Shown in pieces: positions 1 to 10,599 of a stretch of DNA of 64,000 nucleotides (position 1 is the first letter of the stretch; the number at the start of each line of letters is the position of its first letter). This DNA comes from Thereva unica (lineage: Eukaryota; Arthropoda; Insecta; Diptera; Therevidae). The stretch spans positions 99,278,404 to 99,342,403 of the forward strand of contig OX465282.1 of the NCBI GenBank assembly GCA_949987705.1, given 5' to 3'. Under the pieces are notes generated by a model, which did not search any database, was not told the origin of the DNA, and worked only from the letters and a program-made list of their open reading frames with translations. The position numbers and the translations under genes are program-made.

Positions 1-1
1 C

Positions 2-358
2 GCATTGAATCACCTTCCTTGGGAAGACCCTTTGATTCTTCCACCATATGAATACCGACTTAAGTTACTCAACTTAAACACTCTCCACAAGCGTCGTGAG
101 GTGGCCGATGTTGTTTTCGTTCACCAGCTTCTTAATGGACGTGTCGACTCAGGTTTTCTAAGGCGCCGTGCGTCGTTTAGAGAGAGCCGATGCAATCTGA
201 GAGGACCACCGCTCTTACACATCAACTCCTCTAACACCAATTATGGCCGATTTGAGCCTGTTAATCGCATGTTCATTAATGTAAATAAAAATATTAATGT
301 TTTTAGCGTAAGCACTAACAAAGACCTGCTTAAAAGGAGTCTATTTGTTGTCTCATGA
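2..358 (+). CDS. ORF2 C-terminus of a CR1/Jockey-group element (partial)
   Basis: This is the C-terminal tail, beyond the reverse-transcriptase domain, of a non-LTR retrotransposon polyprotein. The frame is open from base 2 and ends at a TGA at 356-358. It aligns over its whole length with the C-terminus of the ORF2 at 58742-61591: both share LPW-DDP-like, RLKLLNL, LHKRREVADV and LLHINSSNTNYG segments. No catalytic residues fall in this part. The frame is intact here, but what precedes it is outside the window, so autonomy cannot be judged. The 3' UTR was later broken by another element. Confidence 0.85.
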   Translation, partial: ALNHLPWEDPLILPPYEYRLKLLNLNTLHKRREVADVVFVHQLLNGRVDSGFLRRRASFRESRCNLRGPPLLHINSSNTNYGRFEPVNRMFINVNKNINVFSVSTNKDLLKRSLFVVS

Positions 359-510
359 CTGTTTATGTGTTTCGCATGCAATTTTTATTGGTACTTAATC
401 TTTTATGTTTGCATGTCTCAGCTGAGCCACGGCAGTGGTAAATATTTCTCAGCCCTGCTGGGAAGTGCGCCTTCTGTGTTAGAAGGGCAACTCTATATAT
501 ATGTATATAT

Positions 511-1317
511 GAGGAGTGGGCGAACAAAACGGCACATGTCCAGTTTTGCAAATTGTTCAGAAATCGCAAAAAACTGTTTCTGCCTCTGAACTGATCACAT
601 TAACTATTTATGAGTATGGTAGGTTGTGCTACTATTTGAACTCATTCAGACGGAAAAAATTTTTTTTAAATATGTTTAATACTTTAAGAGAAAAAATTAA
701 AACAAAAATGGACATGTGCCCTTTTGCGGGGACAGAACTGGACATGTACCGTTTTGTCAAACCCTTGAATGGACATGTGCCCTTTTGCAGGAACCCAACT
801 GGACATGTTTTTTGTTTTTAGCCTTTTACGGAGCTCCCTGGCCCCCTTAGAGGCAAGGGGAGATTTTTCTGGTATTTTTTCCTAATAGTAGGGTCTGTTA
901 CGCAAATTTTAAGGGGTCATAGTGCCCCACGGCTTGTTTTGGGGCCGTGGGAGGCAAAAGTGAGGTAAATTTTAGTGCATTTTTAGTGCAGTTTATGATG
1001 CACATACAAATCGATGTAATTAGAGCCCCAAGTGAGGTGCAATGAACTTCCATTGTTGATTAAAAACTTTTTTGTATGAAATACGTGCCCTTTTGAAAAT
1101 CCACATTAACGAATGGTTAAAAAATATGAATATTCGTAGGACATGTGCCTTTCTGCAGGGAAACCGTTACTTTGCTAACAAAAAAATATTACATGAAAGT
1201 GATTTTTGAAGTGTCTGAGATTGAAATTAGTTGCAGTTTAGTGTAATCAACACGCTTCCGTCAAAAAACTTAAAACGGCCAACCATGGACATGTGCCGTT
1301 TTGTTCGCCCACTCCTC
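511..1317. mobile_element. 807-bp non-autonomous TIR element
   Basis: Both ends read GAGGAGTGGGCGAACAAAAC inward, and the inverted match continues for about 31 bases. Inside, a subterminal motif close to GGACATGTGCCSTTTTG recurs near 535, 709, 742, 770, 803, 1139 and 1284, in both orientations; clustered subterminal motifs are typical of transposase-binding arrays. There is no plausible coding frame. It sits in a TA microsatellite, so the ATATAT flanks could be a target duplication or just the microsatellite. The transposase family is unknown. Confidence 0.8.
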
Positions 1318-1433
1318 ATATATACATATATATTTATATATATATGTATGTATGTATGTGTATGTATATATAGATTTTCATGCTTAGCTGAAAAGTGCGC
1401 CTTCTGTGCTAGAAGGGTAAACTCTTGATATTA

Positions 1434-1670
1434 TTATTTGATACCCTTACCGAGGGCGTGGTAAAGAAAAAGATAATCTGTCATTTTGTGTTGGCCGCCA
1501 TTTTGAATTTGGAATGACGCTACGCAGGTAATAGTATTCTTTTGTTACACCGTTTCATTTGATATCCATACCGAGTAGGTTGTAAATAGAATACTGCTAT
1601 TTTGAGCTGGCCGCCATTTTGAATTTTGAATGACGCCACAAAGCTAACTGTATTCTACTTGCTATACTTC
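1434..1670. repeat. Diverged tandem repeat (CCGCCATTTTGAATTT family)
   Basis: Two diverged units of about 110 bp follow each other. Each has a 'GATAYCCWTACCGAG' block and a 'GGCCGCCATTTTGAATTTGGAATGACGC'-like block (given in two parts: GGCCGCCATTTTGAATTT then GGAATGACGC). Related copies occur at 47800-47990 and 51385-51560, and the CCGCCATTTTGAA core recurs in other repeats at 11 kb, 34-35 kb, 58.3 kb and 61.9 kb. No coding frame. Confidence 0.6.
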
Positions 1671-3664
1671 TCCAAGGCAGACTTCCTTCTGCAGCAGTCA
1701 TCTTCTCTTGTTCTGAATTGCCCTTCTTAATTTTTTTTAAGGACTCACAATACCGCGAAGCATTGATGGTTTCAGAGCACCCTTCGGATAACGCTGCGAT
1801 TTTCGCACTTGGTGGCAGATTTTATTGATATAGTTCACGAGACACGTTGTTCTAACCACAGTTTTAGTCGTACTTACGCGTTCGACATGGAGGAGCTAAG
1901 CTACACGGCTGAGTGACAAAAATAGCAAAACAAAATTCATTCTCTCTCACTATAACATTCACCAGTACCTGTTTCAGCATTACCTCAAGCATTCTCAAAG
2001 AATAACCGCCGGCCCAAATTATAGTGTCAGTCACTCTACGAGGTTCGTGAATCAATTGAGGCCTCAATAGCGACTAAAGGTCATGATTTTTTGCCGATAA
2101 TTTTGACCCGAACTTCTATCTTCAACTGTCAAATATGAACTCACAAAAATGACAGCCAAACCAAAATGGCGGACAAACAAAATCGGCCTGGAACAGAAGA
2201 CTCGTTTTTATGAAAGGTGATACAATCAATTTGAAATGATTTTAGATTTTTTTTTTCAATTTAACCTTTGTTAGTTGATCACCGATTTTAGTTTATAATC
2301 CCACTGAGGTTTTCGAAAAGTTCACTTTGAACTATTTCACGGTGAGTCTATTCCTGATTGAGGTACTAACTTTTTTAGGACTAATTTGATTTTGTATCAT
2401 TTTAATTTTATCTAAGATCGATAAGATTTCTTCCCAAAAAATTCCAGAAAAGTTTCAACCTCTTTATTAAAAATAGATTCCACACTACAAAAGCCTTTTA
2501 TCGCTCAAATAAACCTTATCTTCACTGCCAAACACTCAATACCCACCTCCTGCCGCTAGAAAATATCTAAAAACATGTCGTGTAATTACTGAACCCCCTA
2601 CAAACCGCCTCATTTATCAAACTGAGGAAATTTCACATTATTGAAAATGCTGTCAAAAAATTGCCGTGCTGCTCGCGTTATGGATCCGAGATAAAATTCA
2701 TAGCGTATCTAATAACCGTGACGCTGAATAATATCCGTCGGAAAGTGCATGCCTCCACATCTTCAGCAGAACCGACTAGGACTCCTCTATTTGCCGCCCC
2801 CAGAAACTCAAAAATAAAGTGTCAGTACTGACTACAGACAGCAACAACAACACAACAATGACAACACCCTGGTGCAGCGGAGGGGGGCTGGTGTTTAATG
2901 GCTGTTGTGGTTTTCCATTTTTAAGTACCAAATAAATCGATTAATCAGAGCAGCGGCAAAGAAACCTGAAGTGGTTGCCGGAGTCCCTAGTAACTACATT
3001 CAGAATAAGATTTTGTGCGAGCGTTATCAAATTTCCTGCCCCTAATTATGTTAAGCCTTGTTTGAGTATATATTTAGCCTTTACCGACAAAAGGGGGAGA
3101 AAAGTTCCCCAGCTCGCCCCCGCAAAGGATGTATGCTCTATCGGAATCATCGCCTTGTAGGTTGAAGGCACTTGCTTCGCCTTGAACAGCAACTTATAGG
3201 TTTCATTCATGATTTATCTGGGTGCATTTTGTGATGGATTAAAGTGTGCCACCAGCACTTTAAGAGTAAGTTTGGGGCTGTTTCACTGCAGTTTGGCATT
3301 TTAGGTGGCGGAACGTTGCGTGACTTTAAATGGAATTTTAGGAAAAGTTTTGTGCACTTTAAAACTGTGTATGTATGTGCAGAGTGTTGGGAAGAATTAT
3401 AGACTCGAAAACGAAAAAGTTGAAGAAATGTAGGAGGAATTAGAAAGAGTTACACGCTAAAACTGAGGAGACAGGATAGTTCAGTGATGTTGTTCGGACC
3501 TTGGAAGAAAGACGGCCTAGAAAATATGCGAAAACTTCGTACAATAAACTGGAGTCAACGAGCAAAATGTAGAAAGGAGGCCCGAATCGTACAAAACTGT
3601 AGTGCCATTAAACAAGAAGAATTTTGATATATTGTATGCGGCACACTTTTTCTTATCAAACATA
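1671..3664. other. Intergenic or intronic stretch, nothing recognised
   Basis: There is no convincing coding frame on either strand. The sequence is mostly AT-rich, with a slightly more GC-rich, CAA-rich part around 2680-3170. No RNA gene, TIR pair or retrotransposon homology is visible. Confidence 0.4.
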
Positions 3665-4439
3665 GGCCCCTGTGTCGAAAGTCGAGTCATATGACAGTCG
3701 CATGTATATGTCGATGTCGTCTCGTTTTTTAGTTAGTGTGCTGAGATTCGGGTGGCGTGACAAGACGTTTGATTTAAAGAAATTGTCGTTTCAGTAAAAT
3801 TACCACTGTTAGCACAGGGGTCAGAGAGTGTAGCTGCTACGTTTTTTTTTTGTTTCGTGAGGAATAAACAATTTTAATTTGAAGAATTAGTTTGAAGAAT
3901 ACACATTTTTAGTTTGAAGAAAAACATTTTTGAGTTTGTGTTTCGCGATAATTTTAATAAATTGTGAGAATATGAGATTAAAGATATGTTAAATTCTTGT
4001 TGTGGTTTAGTAGTTCGGAAGATGAAGATATCAAACGCGAAGAATTAAAATTTTCATGTTATTATTTCTTCCCAAACATTTATGAAATTTGGTACCATGC
4101 AATTCTAAGCATATCTCTGCCCTTTCCTGCCACATCTTAGTGGTTTCCTAAAATTCGAACTTATGTTTTGGATTGTTTTCTATTTGTAGTTTTTATTCTG
4201 AAATTATTAAGAACTTGAAATTAAACATTCCAAAATAACAAATATGTATTTTCTTTCTAATTTTCCTTCTTTGTCACTAACGCAAACAGCCCGACGAAAA
4301 GTGACAACAAAATTACAATAAAAACGTCTGTCAGCACACCAAATAAGCTGTCGTTTATGTCAGAAGAATCGACTATCAGGACACCGCAGTATTAGCTTCA
4401 CTTCTTATGGCAGCAAATACGACTTTCAGCACAGGGGCC
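3665..4439. mobile_element. 775-bp MITE
   Basis: The ends GGCCCCTGTGTCGAAAGTCG and, on the opposite strand, GGCCCCTGTGCTGAAAGTCG form TIRs with two mismatches in 20. The trinucleotide ATA flanks both sides (3662-3664 and 4440-4442), fitting a 3-bp target duplication. The interior is AT-rich and non-coding. Confidence 0.7.
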
Positions 4440-4831
4440 ATATACTAATTAATTTAATGTAAATAAGGTCCGGTAAAAAGTTCGTTTTCGCGATAGATGG
4501 CGTCAATTGCAAATAAGTCACGAACCACTGATCGCAGTGTTATCACGAAACCGCGAGTGGCGGTTTGACATCGAAATTGCTGCAGTCGTTGGAAAGTCGT
4601 TTACGTTCGAAAATGGGCGCTCCTAAGATTTTTGGCTATTTTTTTAGTGGGCTACTAAAGGGGCTTATTCCCCAATTCGATTCACGTGAAAAATTTGTTC
4701 ACATTCCAAAAGTACTATTCTGGCAATCGCCTGAGGTGAATACTTTCGGTGTGAAGTGATTGAGGGTTTCACCTAATTTTTCCAAGTGGAAGACCCTATT
4801 ACGAAGTTGTATTTCGGCAGTTATGTACGAA

Positions 4832-5102
4832 ATGGCAGCAAAGAAGTGAGTATTTCATATTTATAAAATTATTTACTCAAATTTTCAATTTTCCGATTAT
4901 TTTTGTATACAGAAAAATTACGAAGAGGAAACAGGTTGATGTTCTTTTGGGTGAAATGGAAAAGCACAAACATGTAGCAAAAGGGCAGAAGTATTCCGAA
5001 CATTTTATGGCCAAAGAGCGATACGCGGAAATATGGAAAGAGATTACAGTGCGCTTAAAAAGTCTTGGGCCCCCAACTAGGAAAGATACCGAATGGCAGA
5101 AG
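4832..5102 (+). pseudogene. Myb/SANT-like DNA-binding protein, two 5' exons only
   Basis: Exon 1 is 4832-4845 (ATG, 14 nt). A GTGAGT donor follows and the acceptor TTTTTGTATACAG ends at 4912. Exon 2 is 4913-5102, ending at a GTAAAC donor after the codons for TEWQK. Joined, the frame reads MAAKKKITKRKQVDVLLGEM and on through KHKHVAKGQ, RYAEIWKEI, LKSLGPPTRK to WQK. That pattern (basic start, KG step, W-KEI helix, G-P-K/R, EWQKV) is the trihelix/Myb-like domain of the regulatory protein zeste family (Myb_DNA-bind_5), common in insect Harbinger elements. The next exon is missing because Jockey sequence begins about 40 bp into the intron. The intron and frame are seen; the family is known by pattern only. 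Confidence 0.6.
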
Positions 5103-5142
5103 GTAAACTGCTATTCGTATAAGTTATATGAACTGTAAATCC

Positions 5143-5860
5143 TCGGCGTGACTCTATCCAACGATTTGCGATGGAATAATCACATACTCCAAGTCACCAA
5201 ACAAGTGTATCAATGCCTCGGCTTCCTTAAGAGATGCAAGTTTCTCCTTCATCCAGCTGCCTTGGCTACCATCTACAAGTCCTACATTCGGCCACGCCTT
5301 GAACACAACTCGTATATCTGGGCGGGCGCCCCTAAAACTACCTTGGCTTGGCTAGACAAGGTGCAAAACCGTGCCATCAAACTCATTGGCGATAGCACCC
5401 TTTGCATTGATACTTTAAGCCACCGTAGGAATGTAGCAGCGCTCAGCAAGTTTTACCGCTATTTTCATAGCGACTGCTCCACTGAAATCAAAAACCTCCT
5501 GCCTACACGGCAATTTTTTTCCGCAACACAAGACTAGCCAACTCGGCTCACCCCTTCACCCTTCAGCCCTCCCCTTCACGCACATTACGTTTTAGCAGTT
5601 CGTTTATAAATAGAACAACTCGATTGTGGAACTCTCTTCCGCAGTCGGTGTTTCCGAGCTCATATAACGTCTCAAAGTTCAAACGCAAGGTTCATCGACA
5701 TCTACTCATGCACCCTCCAGACCCCTAACCTATCCTATTTCATCTTTCCTTCAGATCAAGCTTACTACTATACATTGCACCATGACTTGTACGACATGAC
5801 GGACTAGTAGTACAAAGGGTGACTCCTAAGCTTCATCTTGCCACTGTAACAGCATAATGG
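5143..5860 (+). mobile_element. Jockey-type fragment, ORF2 C-terminus and 3' UTR
   Basis: The frame from about 5143 to 5537 reads through LGVTLSNDLRWNNH, YQCLGFLKRCKFLL, IYKSYIRPRLEHNSYIWAGA and WLDKVQNRAIKL. This is the post-RT region of the same family as 17829-18737 (minus). A frameshift near 5515, by comparison with that copy, breaks the end, and coding-like sequence continues in another frame to about 5726. The 3' UTR holds the block GACATGACGGACTAGTAGTA, also seen near 17750, 33115 and 37670. It is 5'-truncated and dead, and lies inside the Harbinger-like element. Confidence 0.85.
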
Positions 5861-6250
5861 CGCGACTATTTATTGGGCGCCACTTATGCGAGGTATTGCC
5901 CCCTTAGCCATAAGCCCGGAAAAGCATGACCAAGGAGCCAACACCATACATAAGAACGGAAACTAAATTCCGGAACTCCTACGCCGGCCACACGGAGTCA
6001 TCTAGCTCGCCGGAGGGGTCGTGGGGTGTGTGGCCGGGCCTTACCGCGGTTGGTTCACCACTTACCTGTGACTATGAAAAATCTTGAATTCCACCTCCAT
6101 CCTTCGCCGGACATCACCTGAGCCTCGTCATGGCTAACTGTTTCCTGACAGCTCATAGTATCGAAGACTATCAGCTTCAGGGACAGTCACTATCTAGGAC
6201 ACCCTGAAAAGAAATACCACCCGCCCCAACCATTCCACAAAAAAAGAAAT
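5861..6250 (+). repeat. GC-rich segment ending in an A-run, probable retroelement 3' tail
   Basis: The segment is more GC-rich than its surroundings (for example CGCCGGCCACACGGAGTC and a GGCCGGGCCTTACCGCGG block). It has no coding frame and ends in an A-rich run at 6238-6245, next to AT-rich DNA. The layout resembles the 3' UTR and poly(A) end of a non-LTR element or a SINE, but no second copy in the window confirms this. Confidence 0.35.
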
Positions 6251-8081
6251 CTAATACACGGACATTATATTTATATCACAACCATTTAACAAACCATTTA
6301 ACATTCCTGTTTATTACAGGTCAAGAACGCACAAGATTATAACAATTTAATGAAGAAATTCAATAGTCATTAACACGCCAAGACTAATAGTAGCAGATAC
6401 TACCATCAACAATTCTCAACGTAATCTATATTTAACTAGAATTGTACAATTATTCTCGACGGAAGTTATTGAAAAAAAGAAAAGTGCCGTACGGGTACCC
6501 CTACGTCGCTTTTGTACAGACGATGTTACATTTATCAATTCCGTGTACAAGTAGCTGTAAAACACAAGAAGGAAAAAAAAAATATCTCCACTAAGGAGCA
6601 AACAAATGTACAAACAATAATAATATTAAATATAATGCTAACTGCACCAAAAATTATTGGATATTAATACATTAAATTACTAAATGAAAGCATAAATGAA
6701 TATTTTATTTTCTGTAGTATGTGTATGTTAGATTTTTGTTTCTTCCCTCTAGGCTAAGGGTAAGCCCTGCACCCGTTCGAGTATATGCGCTTTTTCTAAT
6801 CAGTACACTCTCGTGAAATTTTTGTATACTTTAATCCGCGGAAATACAACAGGGGAAATTTGATATTTCGCTATACTCTCATCTCGTTCAACACTCAATC
6901 TCAATTCCTTCTAGCATCCTCGAATGAAACAAACTGATACGACCTGTCTCAATCTTTTTTTCTTCAGCCAAGTCCGAACGGTTTTTTTTTCGTGGAATTT
7001 TATCTGAAACTTTGTGCAATGCACCCCAAAAAAAAATACGAATTAACCTAGGGTCACCTGATAGCAGTTCACGAATTTCTGCGCTGGCCTTTCTGCGTCG
7101 TCCGAGTTTGATTGTCGCAACTGCGACCCACGTACCTTCTGGTCAGCTTAGCCGGTATTACTTCACAATATTTAAATCTTCACTATTGACAGATACCACT
7201 TTGATTTCCCGGTCTCTTCTATCCAACAGGATTTTCTTTCGTGCAAATTACACACGACAACTTCGATTAAAGATGATTCAAAAAATCCTAAAACTGAAGA
7301 TTTTTCCAGGTTTGATTTTTTTCTACTTGAGGTGATTGACTGGGGTTTCGTGATGACTGGATTTTGACATTTGCTAGGGGCTTCTCACTGCTGCACACCA
7401 TCTAAGACAGCCAAACTAAAAACTGAAACTGCTTTTCCACGAACTCTGGCGTATTTGCTGCTATACTTCGATGTTCCGGTAACAATTTACGGAGGAATTT
7501 AATTATTTGTTTCCTCGACTTAGACTAAAAACACCGATTTTTCAAAAAACAAAACTCGCCGATAAAACTTCCTTCATGATCCAGATTTTTTCCCCAGACT
7601 GACTAATAAATTTTTCGTTCCTCTTTTTGTTTTATTTCTCCCCGCCTACCTTTTTGTTCCCAACCAACTACTCGATTTTCTTCCCCACAGTAATTTTTAG
7701 TCAAGTAGATATTTAGGCAAAACTGACCGTTACACCACAAAAAAAAATGATTTGAATGAATCTTATTTGGCGACGTTGTCAGGATATTATTTCCAAGTCA
7801 TCACTGCTATCATTATCACTATTACTACTGCTCAACCACAGTTCTGCACAGGTCATGTTAAAACTATTGATCTTTTAACAAATTACTCCAAAAATACAAC
7901 TATTTTATTTTTATAACGATTGAAATTTTCATTTTTATAACGATTGACAGTTTCAGTTCCACTTGTTCCAGGTGAAACTTTTCTTTTGAATCATGTGAAT
8001 CACAGAATCGACTAAATAACATGAAGTGAAATGCAGGTGAAGTTTTTTTTTTCACGTGAAACGAATTGGAGAATAAGCCCC
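6251..8081. other. AT-rich interior of the Harbinger-like element, no gene seen
   Basis: The stretch has many T- and A-runs and no frame with recognisable motifs. A 107-codon open frame at 7012-7335 (plus) is low-complexity and matches nothing known. The last ~120 bp form the right TIR region, with repeated TTCACGTGAA and CAGGTGAA blocks. Confidence 0.4.
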
Positions 8082-8575
8082 AAAAATAATGCGCCCCTCA
8101 TCATAAGGTAATACAGGAGATGTCTGGCGGGAGCGTCGACCATCACCGGGGAGGAAAAAAGTAGTGACTGAGTTTCTAACTAAAGTCCTACTTCAGAAGA
8201 TTTAGTGCAGACTATGCAGTCGTAGCATAGTCGATCAGCCATGTTTCTAAAAGACTTTAATTACCAGATTTAACATCGTTCAGGTACTGAAATGAGGCAC
8301 GTAGATGCGTTGAGCACAATTGCATTACCAATTATTGTCGAAACGTTTACTTAGCGAATAAAACAAGCGCAGAAAAAAGACCAATATTTAAGACCTACAT
8401 TATACGAGAGATATTCAAAACCTCCGCTTTTGAACATTTTTACCTTATGACTTTTTATTTAAGAATCCATTGTCATTCCCACATCAATGGAGGAGGAGAT
8501 CATTAAATCTGTCCACAGGCAAGAACATTTTTCAGCTGCAGCAGAGAATCTTACTTACTTTATGCTCCTTTAATC

Positions 8576-9915
8576 CCTCATAGGACATAGGGCGGAAACA
8601 GTTGCCCTCCAGCAGACTGTTTTGCACGATAGCTCTCAGTTGTTGCGGCTTCTGCTAGTAGGGTTCTCCTCCACGTTGTTCTAGGTATTCCGACTCGACG
8701 GGATCCTTGCGGATTCCAGTCAAGGGCCTGTTTGGTCAGATTTTCATTTTTGCGTCGCAAGGTGTGGCCAACCCAATTCCATTTCCCTCGGCTGATTTGG
8801 TCGTCTAACCTTTCTTGGCCGGCACGGTACCAATGCTCGCCTCCGCAGCCGTCAATATAGTGCGCTTTGTCGTATTCCACAGCTCTTCAATATTTGTGTC
8901 GTCAGAAACGGTTTGCTGGTTTAATATTTGTTGCAGGTTCCCAGAAAATTGTCGCCTTTTAATGCTCTCCCGCAGAAGGTCTATGTTTACGATGACGTCT
9001 ACGGTTTATGGCATCGCGTTGCACGTTTCTGATTGCGGCGATTTTAAGGCGAATGGTTACTACAACCAAATGGTGGTTACTTCCAGTGTCTGCTCTTCTG
9101 ACATCCTCCAGAATATTTTTCCATCTGACTGACGGCTGACGGCCACATGATCTATCTGATTTCTCGTTCTACCATCGGGCGATACCCAGGTCTCTTTGTG
9201 TATCTTCTTGTGACTAAAGTAAGTTCCACCTACCATGAATTGGTGGGAACTACAATAGTCAACGAAAAGCTCACCATTGTTATTGGTAACTTGGCTTAGG
9301 CCTTGATTTCCAATTGTTTGTTTAATGCTGGTGTTGTCATGGCTGATCTGTGTGTTTAAGTCACCCATTAATACAATGATGTGCCCCCTTGGAATAGAGC
9401 GAAAAACCTAATTCAGTGGCACATAGAACTCGTCTTTGATGTCATCTTCTGCGTCTTCAGTTGGAGCATAGCATTGGACTACCGTAGTACTTCTTAGGTC
9501 TGGTAATCCTCTCAGAAACTGGTGAGCAGCTAATGAGGCTGGATCTGGCTTCTTTGGTGAGTATCAAGCCAACGCCACTTTCAGTTTCGTTTCTCCCAGA
9601 ATATAAGAAAGACTCATCGTTTGGGCAGATATGCTCCCTGCTTCGGGCCATCTGGTCTCGCTACGTCCCATTATCTTGATTTTATATCGGTTCATCTCGT
9701 TGAGGACTTCATCCAGCCGTCCATCAGCAAACAGTGCTCCCACATTCTATGATCCGATTTGTGTCTTTGTTCGAAAACCAAAGTTCGTCGTCGTGTTGTC
9801 CATCCGGGCATTGTTTGCCGATTCGTAGCAATGATGTTTTTTATGGGAGTGGGTTGCTAACCCTCAGCCCAACCTACTAAAAACTCTGTTTTATGACGCA
9901 GAAAGCTCGCCAATT
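8576..9915 (-). mobile_element. RTE-A copy with a large internal deletion
   Basis: On the minus strand this begins with the same 5' UTR as the intact copy at 48 kb (GTTGGGCTGAGGGTTAGCAA), continues through a degraded endonuclease region (9060-9828), then jumps directly to the C-terminal domain. The junction lies near 8850-8880. There the codons matching EDLW-TTK and TAA(E) of the intact protein are joined to W-RAGQERLDDQ. In the intact copy these points are about 1.7 kb apart, so the whole reverse transcriptase is missing. The 3' tail after the stop is TAAGTAAG. It cannot move by itself. Confidence 0.85.
8578..9828 (-). pseudogene. RTE-A endonuclease/C-terminal remnant, reverse transcriptase deleted
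   Basis: Frames at 9457-9651 and 9060-9368 hold endonuclease segments (GDLNTQISHDN, WVSPDGRTRNQIDHVAVS), and 8578-8880 holds the C-terminal domain (RGKWNWVGHTLRR, RTTWRRTLLAEAATT). The usual SDHH motif region and several catalytic parts are frameshifted. The 5' part around 9650-9828 matches RIGSWNVRT-type sequence in broken frames. Compared with the 986-aa intact homologue, about 570 residues are absent. Confidence 0.85.
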
Positions 9916-10099
9916 TAACGGCGCAATTTAACTACTCATAAAAGAAAGCATTGCTAATATCTTCGAATGCGAACATTTCAAACCCATCAATTAAATGATT
10001 TGTTTTTTTCGACTGTGTCTTCTTCGAGACGAAGAAAATGAAGGTAAAGTCGACAGCTCCGGTGAACCAGACCCCGAGGCACCCAGCGATGAAGAATAA

Positions 10100-10570
10100 A
10101 TGGAAATAAATACAGGAACTTTATATAAGCCAGCTCTTCCAATTGAAGTCTATGAAGCTATCAAACCAGCTTATGAAGAACTGAGTAGTGAAAATCTTCC
10201 AACTCGATGCATCGGCGCTTATACACAAAATAATAACGAAAGCTTCAACTCGACTGTGTGGGCACTGGCCCCGAAATCCATTTCGAGTGGTAACACAGTA
10301 TTGGATGTGGCTACCGATATTGCAGTTTGTGCGTACAATGACGGGTTTTCTTCTATTTTGCAAATAATGGAGGCAATGGACTTGGAAATCGGCCCGAACA
10401 GCTACGAAATGTGCCTGGAAATCGACAAACAGCGCATAAAGCACGCAGAGAGATCGCTGTCAGAACGGGTAAAAGAGGCAAGGATCGCTTTAAGATCAAG
10501 CAGAAAAGGAAAGCAAGAGCAGGATGATAATTTAGAAGGCCAATTGTACGGTGCAGGCCTCGCAGATTAA
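10100..10570 (+). pseudogene. Probable Mutator-like (MULE/Phantom-type) transposase, C-terminal fragment
   Basis: The 156-codon frame contains TQNNNESFNSTVWALAPK, followed by an AVCAYNDGFSSILQIMEA segment, a spacer with GPNSYEMC, and a basic tail KRARIALRSS-like near KEARIALRSSRKGK. The order N-NES-N-VW--PK, then A-A---FN/YNDG---, then a charged C-terminus is the pattern I know from C-termini of Mutator-like transposases in arthropods and cnidarians; this is recalled, not searched. An in-frame TAA sits immediately before the ATG, so the N-terminal catalytic part is missing or frameshifted. An acidic stretch (GEPDPEAPSDEE) lies just upstream in another frame. It ends in a clear TAA. Confidence 0.5.
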
Positions 10571-10599
10571 AGGTATTGTAAAATTATTCATGATTTTCT

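Larger units (their letters stand above)
1..1434 (+). mobile_element. CR1/Jockey-group retrotransposon, 3' end, split by a TIR element
   Basis: The window opens inside the last part of an ORF2; its 3' UTR runs to about 510 and resumes at 1318-1434 after a DNA element at 511-1317. The 3' UTR matches, in the same order, the reverse complement of 58350-58680: a CTGAG-rich block, a CCTTCT/AGAAGG hairpin, a TA/TG microsatellite, then a second hairpin at about 1399-1416. The copy at 58 kb has no insertion in the microsatellite, so it shows the empty site. The 5' part lies outside the window. Confidence 0.85.
4660..8081. mobile_element. Harbinger-like TIR element, 3.4 kb, with later insertions
   Basis: The left end GGGGCTTATTCCCCAATTCG and the right end read inverted as GGGGCTTATTCTCCAATTCG match, and similarity continues through a TTCACGTGAAAAA block. 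AAA flanks both sides, a possible 3-bp duplication of low information. Inside, near the left end, is a Myb/SANT-type two-exon gene of the kind carried as the second protein of PIF/Harbinger elements, which agrees with a 3-bp duplication. No DDE transposase is seen in the remaining interior; a Jockey fragment and a GC-rich segment occupy 5143-6250. Calling it Harbinger is an inference from the Myb exon and TIR layout. Confidence 0.6.

Noticed and set aside
4455..4620. Mariner-like terminus (GGTCCGGTAAAAAGTTCGTT followed by TCGCGATAGATGGCG)
   Set aside because: No inverted counterpart or transposase was found within the window; one end alone is not enough.
7012..7335. 107-codon open frame in the Harbinger-like element
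   Set aside because: No DDE or HTH motif; Leu/Ser/Phe-rich and terminates within T-rich DNA. Not the missing transposase.
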